A stretch of DNA of 64,000 nt from Heterobasidion occidentale (lineage: Eukaryota; Basidiomycota; Agaricomycetes; Russulales; Bondarzewiaceae), in contig JBCAQO010000008.1 of assembly GCA_039111635.1 (NCBI GenBank), forward strand, positions 2,232,001 to 2,296,000, read 5' to 3'. The position numbers and the translations under genes were made by a program. This document shows positions 44,633 to 59,100 of the stretch, piece after piece. The notes beneath the pieces were generated by a model, which was not told the origin of the DNA, did no database searches, and worked only from the letters and a program-made list of their open reading frames with translations. The stretch's first letter is position 1. Each line of letters opens with the position of its first letter.

Positions 44633-46550
44633 ATGCGAGCAGTCATCGATGCGGCAGCACTCAAACGTATGTTCCTTATGGAAAGACATTCCTATACGCG
44701 TCTTGCTCACCCCTTGAACTGTAGCATTTACACGCGCTTTGACATGCTTATTGAAATATGGGGACGACCTCACAATCTACGCAGCCCCAGATAGCCTATC
44801 TCTGTCCGCAACGAACTCATCTCTGTCAGCATATAGTCGGTCCGGTACGAGCGACAGTTCTTCGTCAATTACAGTGTGGGAGAAAAGCGAGTAAATTCAG
44901 GGTCATTTTCAAGGGATGTGGAAGAGGTACAGATTGTCACCGGTCAGCTGTTGACCAAGGCAGGTACCCCACTATATGCATCCATGTCGACATCGCTGAC
45001 CTCGATGTATATCACTTTCAAGTCTTTGCTGTCTGTTCTGCGAAATAGGACCGTGGATAAAACTGTCAACCGATGTGAGCTATCAATCGTCGAAGGTGGT
45101 GCTGAGTCAGAGGACAATGAAGATCACGACAGTTTGGAGAGCAAGCTGATTGTACGTCTCCATTGCGAACATGGTAATGGACTGTCGCCCTATCTGTCTA
45201 CTTTGGATCTGAGCTCCCAGCTTGTTGCTGAAGTACCCATTCATAGGGATCGTGAAAACTCATCGCTTGCTGCTGTTGACCCCGACATCGTTGATGGCGC
45301 CCGGGGTCCCCAATGATCCAACTGAGTCCAAGATCACGATTGGGCCGAGGATGCTGAAAGAGATGATTGAGCACTTCGGTACCAGCAGGAGCACCAAAAA
45401 TGACCCGCAACTTATCTGGTGCTTTGATTCGTCCGAGCTACGTGTCGGAAATCTTGAATCGTCTCTCAATGCAAAAGGTGACGTCCATGGAGGAATCTAT
45501 CACGGCCAAAATCGCTGAATGCTTTTCAATAAAATGTAGGCAACGCGCAGATGTCGACTGATATCACTCTTGGCGCCGATGGGTTCGATGTGTACGATAT
45601 CTATCTCACTCCGACAACTTTAGTCTTTCACCTGCGCGAATTCAACGTGAGGGGCAGCATTATAGACATCCTCGTATATTGACGTGACCTTGCTTCAGGC
45701 CACAGTTGCATATGCAGAATCCATGTCTCTTGACATGGAGATGAAATTCACCGATCCAGCGGCGCCTTTGTTCATTAATATTGAAAGCGACAGTATAGAA
45801 GGCCTGTTTGTCGTCTCGACGAGTCACGCTCCCGGCGCATCTACTGCAGGTCGTGGGAACAGTCAAGCACGATCAACAACTGACGCCTCCGTCTCTCAGA
45901 CACGTAAACGAGCGCGGGAAGCGATCAGGACAGCAGGGAAAAACGTGTGCCTGAGTGGCGACGACCAATGAAGGTAGTCGAACGGACTGATACTGCGGGG
46001 CTTGCCAAAGCTATGGGCGAGATGCGTTCCAGCGATAGAGCGCAGCCAAGGGCCTCTGGGTCTATGCCGCCTCCTTCAATGCCACCACTTCCCTTGTCTA
46101 TCCCACCACTCCCCTCAATGCCGCGATGGTCGCAGGAGTCTCACTATCAGGCACCGTCTCAGTGGTCTCAACCTAGCGGTTCTCAACGCAGGAGCGAACC
46201 GCTCTTCCTGCCATCCTCGCAGATGAGTGCAGCTGACGAAGAAGCGCTCCGTGCGTCTGGGCTGGGAATCGATGGTATGGATGCTGACGAGTTTCACGCG
46301 ATGATGGAGGACGAAGGGGAGGAAGTCGAATTTAACAATAGGAGGGTTCTGCCTCCTGAAAGCCTCAATGGGGATGATGAGGTCGAAAATGGCGGCTTTG
46401 ACCATGATGGTGCTAGTCTCAAATCTGACGAGATGGGACCCACCCAGGGGCCTGAGGAATATAAGGTTGGCTGGAACCTTTACTTCCAGATCGTACTGGA
46501 TATAGACTCACAATGTCGCACAGTCCTTCAGGCCACTATTCGACGACTGA
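44633..46550 (+). CDS. rad9: Rad9 subunit of the 9-1-1 checkpoint clamp, with apparent frameshifts
   Basis: PCNA-like clamp subunit (Rad9-Hus1-Rad1) of the DNA-damage checkpoint. MRAVIDAAALK starts at 44633; after an intron come PFTRALTCLLKYGDDLTIYA, APDSLSLSATNSSLSAY, then in another frame RYERQFFVNYSVGEKR, with no intron possible in the 8-nt gap (44835-44842). Then: FSRDVEEVQIVTGQLLTK, SLLSVLRNRTVDKTVNRCEL, LIVRLHCEHGIVKTHRLLLL, KNDPQLIWCFDSSELRVGNL, GFDVYDIYLTPTTLVFHLRE and NATVAYAESMSLDMEMKFTD. A second frame change occurs near 45926-45945 before RPMKVVERTD. The phosphorylatable C-terminal tail has many Ser/Pro, and the last exon encodes SFRPLFDD, the typical Rad9 end, with TGA at 46548-46550. 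Identity is strong. Confidence 0.85.
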
Positions 46551-46912
46551 GAGAGTTCCCATATGGTAAGTGCTTCTACGCCCTGACCGCCTGAGATGGC
46601 ACTAAAATGCCTCTCTCAGCATGAGCAAATGTTCAATGTGCTAATATTGTTGTAAAGTACACTCTGCGGGGTGGTACCCGATGCTATTGAGGCTCGTGGT
46701 CTCGTCAAAAGGCTGTGCTGTCCTTGTCCATAATAGTCATGAAAGGTCGTGCTTGTCGTAACGAGCCGGACATCTCACTATCTATCTAAGCCCAACGGAC
46801 AGATGATTGACCTGATAATTCATTTGCGAAGAATTTGAAGCTCACCGTGATCATGCCAGGTTGTACCAGCGGTAAATCCGTCGGCATTGCATTCCACATC
46901 TCTGTCTGAATA
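46551..46912. other. Short intergenic region
   Basis: The 3' flanks of rad9 and of the small minus-strand gene converge here; no gene seen. Confidence 0.4.
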
Positions 46913-47128
46913 TCACGACGCCGCCCCATGCTCCTCCTGATCATGCTCATGTGCGTCTTCCCCACGCTGAAAGATATCTCGCAGGTCACCTGAACTCTTC
47001 TTCTTCTTGACTGTCTTTTTCGGTGTCTCATCAACCTTTACTGATTCCTCGGTGGCTTTCATCTCGATGTGACTTGTTGCCCCTTCGGCATTGCTATCTT
47101 TAGGCTCTGAGGCAGGGTGCTGGAGCAT
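46913..47128 (-). CDS. Small charged hypothetical protein
   Basis: A 71-codon frame, MLQHPASEPKDSNAEGATSH, then KATEESVKVDETPKKTVKKK, KSSGDLRDIFQRGEDAHEHD and QEEHGAAS, with the stop at 46913. Composition is highly charged and probably disordered: a lysine cluster is followed by a His/Asp/Glu-rich end. It has no introns and is not recognised. It may be a genuine small gene or one exon of a larger one; the overlapping frame 46786-47034 is less protein-like. Confidence 0.35.
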   Translation of the reverse strand: MLQHPASEPKDSNAEGATSHIEMKATEESVKVDETPKKTVKKKKSSGDLRDIFQRGEDAHEHDQEEHGAAS

Positions 47129-47802
47129 GAGGGCGAGGTGAATTCGCGTGTAGTGGTGTGTTGTGAGTTCGTGAGGTGAACCCGCAATGATGATTGAATC
47201 GAACGATGAGTGACAAGTGGGCTTGCGTTATGCGGACAAAGCAAATCGTATCGATAGTATAGCGTCAGGGGTAAACTGTGGGTCAAATAGCGCAAGGTCC
47301 ATTGTTCTTTATAGGACCCTTGCGTTGGTCTTGGATCCAAGCTCCGAGTGGGCCGCTTTGCGACGAGTTGGCGGAATCGAGGTCATCGTCAGACTTACGA
47401 AATCACTTGCTTCCTGCACGGAACGGCTTCACAGCCCCCAGATCGAGTTTGTTTCAATCTTATAGACGGCCTTAGACCTGGTTGGAAAGGCGACACCCTC
47501 TATTGTTCCAACGAAACCCTGTGGCGGAGCTAATGCCACTTTCCGGACCGAACGTCACATTCAAAACAATTCAACTGGACCATTTCATCGGTAAGTAGAT
47601 CTCCAAATCGCTTGCAATTGTATCTGCATTCTGTCGCGCGTGGCCATTTTACATCTCTCTTTCCTCGATTCGATAAACATTCTAGGCCCTGATGCGAGCC
47701 CATTTTAGATTCTCGAAGCCCGGATTTAGGAGAGTGCCCTCCGCTAAGATAGTGTGCACGAGCGCCTGCAAAAACGGAGTACAATGCCATTTTCTGATTA
47801 GT
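47129..47802. other. Intergenic, no gene supported
   Basis: Upstream of the small hypothetical and downstream of the NLR stop codon. Only short overlapping frames. Confidence 0.4.
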
Positions 47803-50800
47803 TTAGCGGTCACCTTCGACCATTTTGGTGGCCTGGAGATGGGGTTTTATCACATCCAAAAGGCCGGAATCCCGTTCTTGACCAACAGCATCCTGTGTGA
47901 TTCCATGTAAGTCGAAGGCTTTCGTTAGCATCTCCACTGCTTTCTCCAATTGAAGTCGTCGCATGTAGACCAGACCTAGGCTCCTAAAGTCATCTGCTTT
48001 CCCCTGCACATCTTCAACCTCCTCGTGGGCCCGAAGAGCGCCTTTAAAGGCATCATATGCTCTATCTGTTTGATTGAGTGCAAAATGAACGGATCCCAAC
48101 AGGTACTGTGCATCCCCAAGTTGCAAAACCGCGCCCGTCCCAAGGTTTGTATAAAGATCGACTGCCTCCTCAAGTGAGTCTACTGCCCTCTCTGGATGCC
48201 CAAGCTTTAAATGAACTTTGCCTAGGGTACAGATCGCTAGCTTGACCGAGGAGGTCACTGATCTCGTGATGCGTCTCCAGAGCTCTTTCAAACACCTCTT
48301 GAGCCATCAGAGGTTCATCGAGCTGAAGATGGAGGACACCCAGAAATTGGGAATCGTTCGCTATCCCAAGGCGTTCGTCTATTTTCGAATGAAAATCCAG
48401 GGCCCGTGTGAGCTCCTCTTTTGCCTTGGCAAATTCCTGAAGATGCAGATGAACCTGTCCTAGGCACTGAAGAGCATTTGCCTGACCCAAAACATCTCCA
48501 GTCTTTTCGTGAGATTCCACCGCCTCAGTGAAGGTTTTCTCTGCCTCAGGATAATTTTTGAGCATTCGGTAGGCTTCTCCTAGTACAACCAAGTCGTAGG
48601 CATGTCCGGTGAAACTTTCCACTTCGAGATGAATGTCCATCGCTCTCCTCGTCACGTCTTTGGCTTCGTCCAGCTTCCCAAGCCTTAGATACAGCTGCCC
48701 CGTCGCATACATGACGTTGGCTTGTCCCAGCTTGTTGTCTGCTCTGCTTTGCGCCAACCACGCAGCCGTCAATTCGTCTGCCGCCTTGTCCAACTGTTCG
48801 AGGCTGAGGTGTAGTTGCGCCAGGGATTGCAAAACATATCCTTGACCAGCACTGTTCATTAGCACGACGTTGAGATTATAGCGTCATCGAGAGTTTCTTC
48901 AGCCTCGATTGGTTTGTCGAGCAGATACAATGTATCTCCCAACCTCCACAGGTCATTGGCTTGGCCCAGTTCGTCCGCCCCTTGTTTGTGAAGCTTGAGT
49001 GCGGTTTCGAGCTTTGCTTGCGCATCTTTCCACTGAGAAAGGAAGTAAAACGACATCGCCCATAGATAGTGGCCATCGCCTCGGATTGAAGCCGAGAAGC
49101 CGAGCCTGTCTGCCTTGTGAACGGCTGTCGTGAGCAGCCGTTGATCATAGAGATTGATGTACTGGCAAAATTTGATGAAGGAGAAAACGGCCGTGGCGAC
49201 GCCTTCGTGATGGGATGAATCCAGGGCAGACGACAATATAGCATCTATGTTCCCGACCTCAGGGTGGAGCTCCTTCCGAGTGTCGGCAGAGAGGTAGTTG
49301 GAACCTTGCAGCCCCAAAGCCAGATAATAGGCTTCGAGTTCGCGCATCTGGGCCCGCGAGAGAGGCCGTTCTTTCTGCATGTACAGCCTGATCGGCGAGA
49401 GCACCCTGACGTACGCGTTGTCCGAGTAGGCGAGTGCGCACTGTTGAAGGGTCGAAAGCGACTTGCGGATATCGGGGACGGACGCGATCGCGTTCTGGAA
49501 CACGGATACTTTGGACAGCTGCATGCCCGCAGGGAGCATGCTGAGCAGGCTGAGCACGAGCGCGGCGGATTTGTTCTTCGTCATCCGAAAGCTCCGCAGG
49601 GACATCTGGATGGAGCACTCGAGGCTGTCCAGGCGATGATCGCCGCCGCGCTGGACCATGGACGTGTAGTTCTCGTTCCATTTCTCCCACAGCGCTTCGG
49701 TCTGCTCGCTCTGCGCGAGGTGGGCCAGGAGAGTCACAGCCAGCGGGACACAATCAACCGCCTTCGTCAAATGGAGAGTGTAGTCATCAGAGTGCCCGGA
49801 GATGGCCTCAAATATTTTCATTGCGGCTTCCTCATCTAAGGGTTGTATAGGAGGTAACCTTAGAGGCTCTGTCCAAGCTGTATTGAGAGGGCGCTGAGTA
49901 CCTCTGATAGTCACAATGACCGTGGCGTCGGGCATAGCAGTGATCTTCGCCAGGAGCTCTTCGACCGGGCGTGTATCCGCCTCCCAGGGTGTTTCGAAGT
50001 TATCGAGGCATATGATGCGTTTCATCGCCTTGACGTGCGCAAGCACTCTGCTCTGCAGGTTCTCGCCCTCGACGGGGACGCCCAGGGCCTTTGCGAGCTC
50101 GATCAGGAGAGCGTCGGCGGACGTGGCAGCGTCACAAGGCACGAAGTAGCGCAGGTCGTGAAACAGCGCTTCGACCTGCGCATGGTGCAGAGCAGCCTGG
50201 GCGAGAGACGTCTTTCCGATGCCGCCAGAGCCGAGGATCGCGATGTGCGCAGAGGTGGCCGGTGGGATGGGATGCGCGATCATGTCGATGATGATCTCCA
50301 TCTCGCGCTCTCTGCCGAAGAGGCCATTACGTTTGGCGGGATCGGAGGGAAGGTCGTGAGATGTGCTGCGGAGCGGGTCCGGTCAGACGATAGACTGAGA
50401 GAGTGAAATAGGGCATACGGCGTGACGATCGCAGTCTTGGGCTGAGCGTAGAGTAGTGGTCAGTGAAGGGAACATGGTGGCGCAGATTGATTTTACCTGC
50501 GTCCCGCTGCGTATCCAGATATCATGGATTTGCGCAGTAGTGTAGATTTGAAGTTCAAGCTGATTTGCGTAGAGTTAATCTAGGTTCAAGGTCGTCTGAG
50601 CAGGAACCTACTTGAAGCAAATTAAGCGTCTTCTGAACGTCCAGGCCGCACTTCGTGATGGCCTCCGAAAGACGGCCGCGGATGAAGAAAAGCTTCGTCT
50701 TCTTAGCATAGCTGCCCTTGAACTGGGACTCTTCGAGCAGTTTGAGAACTTTGATTATGCAGCTGCGCATCGCTCATATTTTTGGAAGCTCTTCTCACAA

Positions 50801-51309
50801 TAGTTGGGGTGTGAGCATACCTCTCGAGTGTTCTGAATGCCTTGCGGAGGTGTTCGGGCAACTCGTCTTCCTGTTTACCAGCGTCAATGCACCGCGTATG
50901 AAACCCGTCGACGATGGCCTGGATGCTCTCAATATTGTCCATCACGCTCTGCCACTCGTCCTTGTACTTGTCAACATCCTGAAGTGGTGACAGATCATCA
51001 GTCGAAAAAAAAGATGGGAAACGAATTGGACTGGGGAGAGCGCCGCACATCTTTCATCTGCTTGATCTGAAGCAACAACGCCGCTACGACCTTCACGTAC
51101 GGCACGTTCTGCGCAAGCTCACCAACCTGTGTCAAAATGTCCATCGCCACGCCGAAGTTACTAGAAGCTACAGAGGCAACAGAGGCGATGGTCGTCGGTT
51201 TCGTGGGCCCTGATGCCGGAGCTAAAACCAAGCGCTGAGCGATCTAGAAATTCTGGGCCGAGCAGTGTCGAAACTTACCGGCAGGTTTCGCGGATGCTTG
51301 GGGAGGCAT
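47803..51309 (-). CDS. Fungal NLR: HeLo/MLKL-like N-terminus, NB-ARC NTPase and TPR repeats, frame-broken
   Basis: STAND-type receptor probably acting in allorecognition or defence. MPPQASAKPA starts at 51309. The N-terminal helical domain (VAMDILTQVGELAQNVPYVK, VAALLLQIKQMKD, YKDEWQSVMDNIESIQAIVD, LPEHLRKAFRTLE, VLKLLEESQFKGSYAKKTKL, RGRLSEAITKCGLDVQKTLN) resembles the four-helix MLKL/HeLo-like bundles common on Agaricomycete NLRs. The NB-ARC part has LFGREREMEIIIDMI, Walker A ILGSGGIGKTSLAQAAL, Walker B MKRIICLDNFETPWE, a sensor-like VIVTIRGTQRP and VPLAVTLLAHLAQ. About eight TPRs of 40 residues follow, each with the linker GD.LGQAN.L or a close variant (for example DVLGQANALQCLGQVHLHLQ), ending ATKMVEGDR (stop 47803-47805). 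The reading frame changes without an intron near 48868-48885 and 48222-48240, inside TPRs. Either a pseudogene or consensus errors. Confidence 0.82.
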
Positions 51310-52716
51310 GATGAGTGTCTGGTGGTTGTGAGAAGAGTTGGGACTCGAGAGCGAGTCGATGTGTTTGACAGCTGAGCGCTGGCCTGTAGGACCCCCGATA
51401 GCCGAGAGCTGACATCTTAAGCCGCCGAAATGAAAGGGGACAGACGCCGTAGTACGGCTATAAATTACGAATGATAATCAACGATTTAACGATGAGCTGC
51501 TGAGGATGAGCAGAGAGCGTTATTTCGGATGACTTGCAATGGACAGAACTTTAGTGGCAGCGGGTTTTGGGCGGTCAGGGCGCGCTGTAGGCCCTCACAA
51601 CCGTGCTATCAAATTGCATGGTAAGTTGCTCTGATACGTAGATTATCATGCATCATGGGGTACTGTGTGCGGCGTGGAGATGGTTTGAATCAACATCAAA
51701 GGGGTAGCCGGTGACAGTGCCAAACTGAGCCTCGATTGTGCCTGACGGTGCTGAGTTGCCTGGTAAGGACTGAGATTGAGTATATTGGGACGCCTCCCGA
51801 CAAACTCAGTTGCAGGCTCAATGCGCTCGTCGTATCAGGCGGTTTTGTGGGGTTCACGGTGGAGACATGATGATGATCGCGAGGCTCACCTCAAATGATG
51901 GCCTGTGGGGTGAGACTGATACGAAGAGTCATCATCAAGACATCCTATGGGATGACCATGCACTGGACGGTGCTTAGTAGAGCGTGCTATTCAGTCGGAT
52001 TGAAGTCGGTCGCCTGTTTGGTGCAGCAGCCTCGTGGAATACGGTTCTGAAGTTATTTTTGAATATGTAACCATTTTTATTTCAGGGGCAAACCTATAAC
52101 GGTGAGAAGTTATTTATGGGGTCGACGAAAAAAAATTGCATGACACAACCTGTCTGCACACGCCTGATACAGCGCAAAACCCAGCAGCCCTGGGCATCAG
52201 TGGTCGATGACCAGTGCCCAATTGTGAAGCCTCGGGCCTCTAGGACCACGCACAGACGCAGCTCGCAGACGTCAGCGCGCTAGAAGAGAGTTCGACCGAG
52301 AGAAGGTTATCGAGAGAATCGGCGTGGGAAGACTGTGACGCAAGAAAGAGCGGGAGTGTGACTGTGTGACGAGGGAGTTGTAGAGGAGCAGGCGTTGCCA
52401 ACGGCTGTGACCAGTCGACCTCCTTGCTCTCCTTCTCCTCCTCCTCCTCCTCCTCCTCCTCCCACTCACCGCGCAACAGTGTTCGAGTACACAGCATCTC
52501 ACCTGCGATATCTCACTGGTGAGTAGCGCTCGTAGCATCTTGATCCTGTCTCATCGTCGCCGGTTGTCACCCTGCGCCTCGTTTTGATCCTAGCTATCGC
52601 CGGGGTAGATCGTTGCATCACTCTGGGCCGGGTTGCAGCTGTTGAGACCGGACTGAGAGCTCCCGTGAATGGACCATTAAATCATTGACGCCAGCCCTTT
52701 GCGTTTTGATCAGGAC
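51310..52716. promoter_or_regulatory. Divergent intergenic region between the NLR and STE20
   Basis: 1.4 kb without credible coding sequence between two divergent starts. A (CTC)n microsatellite lies at about 52429-52463, inside what is probably the STE20 promoter or 5' leader. Confidence 0.45.
52429..52463. repeat. (CTC)n microsatellite upstream of STE20
   Basis: Uninterrupted CTC triplets, about ten copies, in pyrimidine-rich DNA about 260 nt before the STE20 start. On the minus strand it would encode poly-Glu, producing a false open frame. Confidence 0.9.
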
Positions 52717-55427
<2,711 letters not shown>

Positions 55428-56176
55428 CTTTTTAAGCCAATGTCCGCTGATGATGTCACCTTCTCATCCACCCCTTCTATCTATCATCTGTGTTCTATTC
55501 TACAATGTCGAACTCATCAACTTGCCAGCATCTATCACCGGCAGCATGCCATGCCCGTTCCAGTACTTCCATCCCGTTCCCACTCGTTACGCCACTTGTC
55601 TTTCCCCCTTCGGTGATGCATCTTGGACATTTCCCTTGCCAATGCAACATCTGTTGTCGCACGTCCGTTGTTACCCGCTATAATCGCGGTCGCGACCTAG
55701 TACCAGTCGCCGGGCGCCGCTTGAGGATCCATAATGGGATACCCTCGATACCCTCTCTTCATCGCCTTGGTTCTGGCCCCGCCGTCGACGGCACGTTCGC
55801 CCGGTCGCCCCCGACCTTCCATCAGTCCGTCCGTCGCCCCGTTCGCTAACTTAGACATCTAGAAAAGAAAACAACTTTCGAGGGCTGTTCTTACCGTACC
55901 CTTCGTCTTCCGCGCCGAGTTGACCGTCGTCGTTCCCTCGACTCGTCTTGTTTCGCTTTCCTTAACCTGTAAGCTGTGAAGTTGTTTCGATACATCGGAC
56001 GATGAGAGGTGCAAGTGTGCTTCCGCAATCTATGTGGTATTAATGGACGACGAGGTGGACAAAGACATTCTTGATGGTGAGGATGAATAAATACAAGCAT
56101 GTCAGAGATACATATAGTGAACCGCTACCGATACAGTTAGATGCTTGTGGAAATCGTAAGAGATTCAAGGGACGTG
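55428..56176. other. 3' intergenic region between the convergent STE20 and TEL1
   Basis: About 750 nt between two stop codons on opposite strands. Pyrimidine-rich, with only short frames. Expected to hold the 3' UTRs and polyadenylation sites of both genes. Confidence 0.5.
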
Positions 56177-59100
56177 CTACCAATAGGGGCTCCATCCTGT
56201 GGGAAATTTGTCAGAAAACATGATGTCAATTACCCATGCAGACATACCGATGAACATGCACGCCAAATTGGCAGGATCTGTCGCCTCTGCCAGCAACTCG
56301 TTGACAGTGTACTCGACGCTGAGCGACTTGTCCAGTTTGCGCGCGACGGATGTTAGCGCACGGTCCGCAGCCTCGTCGACGCCACCACTGCTCATGTCGA
56401 TACCGATTCCCAGATGGGTCTGGTCGTGGGTGGGCTGCTGCTGCGCTGTGCCGGTGGTGCCGCCCTGGACGCGCTTCAATTTCATTTCGGTCGCCGTCCT
56501 GAAACCCAAAGCGAGATCAACATTGCACCATTTGCCGTAGAAGGTATAAGGCGTACCATGAGTGAAGCGGGTCGTATTTGAACACTTCTAGAACCGTGAG
56601 GATGACCTCCGACCCTTCGCGTAGGACACGCAACGTCTCTTCTGCGCAGCGCTGGAACACGCCTTGAGTTCCCGAGGTCCCCATGCCATCGACCATGTCC
56701 GGAGTCATTCGAAAAGGTACTAATTCGGGTATTGGAAGGAGCTTGCCCTGTAAAGAGACCGTCGGATAAGGAACGGCGAGTACCCTGTGAAGGTCTATCA
56801 CACGAACCTGCTCAAAAGCTATCCCAAGATCTATTGGGACCACTTCACCGGTGGCATTGTCCATGAGGATGTTTGACGTATGCCGATCGCCAAGCCCGAG
56901 AATATGGCCCACGATGGAGGTCGTCGCGACACTTCGCGTGTAGTTTAACCGCATGGCAAACCAAGACATAGGGAGCTTGTGCTTTTCCGTGAAGTAGTGC
57001 CGCATCACCGGTCTGAAGCGGAGCTTCAGCTCGGCGAACAGCGCAATCAGCCTGGAATTGACGGTAGGATCCCTTTTGTATTTCTCACGCAAATCATACA
57101 TTTGTGTGTGGAATCCTTCTCGTGAGATGTCCGTAGGGTTATACCTAGCCCATTATCTGTCACCATTAGGATCACGTAGAACAAAGAGAGGACATACTTT
57201 GGGTGGGCTTTTTGAAGCCAGCTAACGAGAGGGGAGGTGTTGCCCACGAATTCAATGATGCCGGCTTGTACCTCCAGCGGGATGACCTTGTAGGCCCTGA
57301 TGTTGAGATTGCGCTTTCGAGTCTCCCTGTCACGGCGAAGAACAACGTTGACGAGATCGAACACCTGCTCCATGACAGCGTCTTGCCGTAGATCATCATC
57401 GCCTTCTCCTTTGAACTAGAAAATCTCGTTCAGTAAGAACAACTTTACAGATGAATGTTCGACACACCAATTGTTTGTACTTAGTCCCATTGCTGCCACA
57501 GCAGATAGTGACCTTGGGTAAGTTGACGCCTCCTGCGGTGTCATACGTCGTTTCGTAACGACTGATCCAAACGCAATCTTGGTATCGTGTAGTTGGATCG
57601 AGAGGAGTATGGGCTGTCAGCACAGGGACAGGGACGTTCTGTAATTTTCGGATGGGGGCAGTCTCTGGAATAGGGAAGGGTCCGACTGGTTTCTTCTGAT
57701 TGCTGCTCCCTTTCTCTTTGATAGGGAATTTAGCCCAATGAATCGAGGCATAGCATACTTCTTCGATGCTACTGATCCTTGTATTGGAGGATGAATCGCT
57801 TCGAAGACGGTCAAAAATATCTGTAGCCGCTGCTGCTCGCTCCCCTTGTGAGAAGGAATGATCGTGTCGGGCTGAAAGTCGTCTGCTGGATGCAGAGCTC
57901 GATGGATGGGGCATCAAGCAATACACCTGATACAAGCTATGGAAAGGATGATCGCTGCACATGCGAAGGACGAGGGCCTGCAATATTTCTTGACTTTTTG
58001 GCATTGGTTCCTTGAAAGGTTTAAATAACCGAGCAGAGAGTTGGTGAGCCAAGAAGACAAATTTCCGAGATGGGACACGTCCACAGACTCGCAAACTTTG
58101 GTTTGGAGAGGCAGATCGTCGAAGTTGGCGAACCACAGAGAAGTCAAGCGGATATGTGCATCATCATCAAAAGCATCGGACGCTTCCAGACATCGAGAAT
58201 ACATATCGATGGCCTGTTGCAAAAATATGTTTCGAGCTTCGGTATGTTTGTGATATCTTGCCTGGTCTTCTCGTAGCTGTTTCTCGGCCTTACTTTGGTC
58301 ACGCGCCAAGTCTCCATATTCACGGCTGGATTTAGACACCTGTTTGATTTGCTTGTAGCGATCATAAATCTCCTTCTCCTTGCGATCGGCATACATCTTC
58401 AGCCGGATGGCGTCCGGAGATTTCACAATCGCTTGGTATTGCCTATCTGCAAACATTGCACATTCATGATAGACGGTGGCATGCGTTGAGTCTGGAGCAG
58501 CAATGTCGCTCAGCAAGGTAGCGGCAGGATCAAAATACTGAGACCAGATATCCGTAGGCTTTTGAAGACAAGCTTCGGACGACCAAGCACCCTGGTCAAT
58601 AACGTCTGAGTAAAATGTAGAAGAGTATGCGTAAGAACTCACGAGACGGGCGAGCAGTTGGGCTTTTTGGAGGCGGAGAGACGAAGATTGGAGTTTTGCA
58701 GCTGGAAAGTGGCTTTTAATGAGGTCTTTCATGTACCCGACAGCAGACTTGGGCTCCTTCTTTAGCCAAAGAACATAGGAAAGTTCTTGCGAGAGAGCAG
58801 GACTGGCCCCCTTCAACTCCAGGTTTTGTGCTCGAGTAACTGAATTTAGCGCAATTTGCAAGTTTTGCGACTCGCGGGCTGCCTCAGAGATGCGGAGAAG
58901 ACATCGCTTCTCGATATCATACAGCTCAGAAACGAACGGGGTACGCATCGTCCCGATCAGCGTTCGTTGTTCTTTTTGGCGCACAGATCGAAGGAGAGCG
59001 ATGCGCGTGGCCATAATGCTCTCCAACACCGGAAAGCTTTAAACTTCTCAGAGACAAGATCCCAGGAACAGAAAACGGACATACTCGAATTCAGAGTCAA

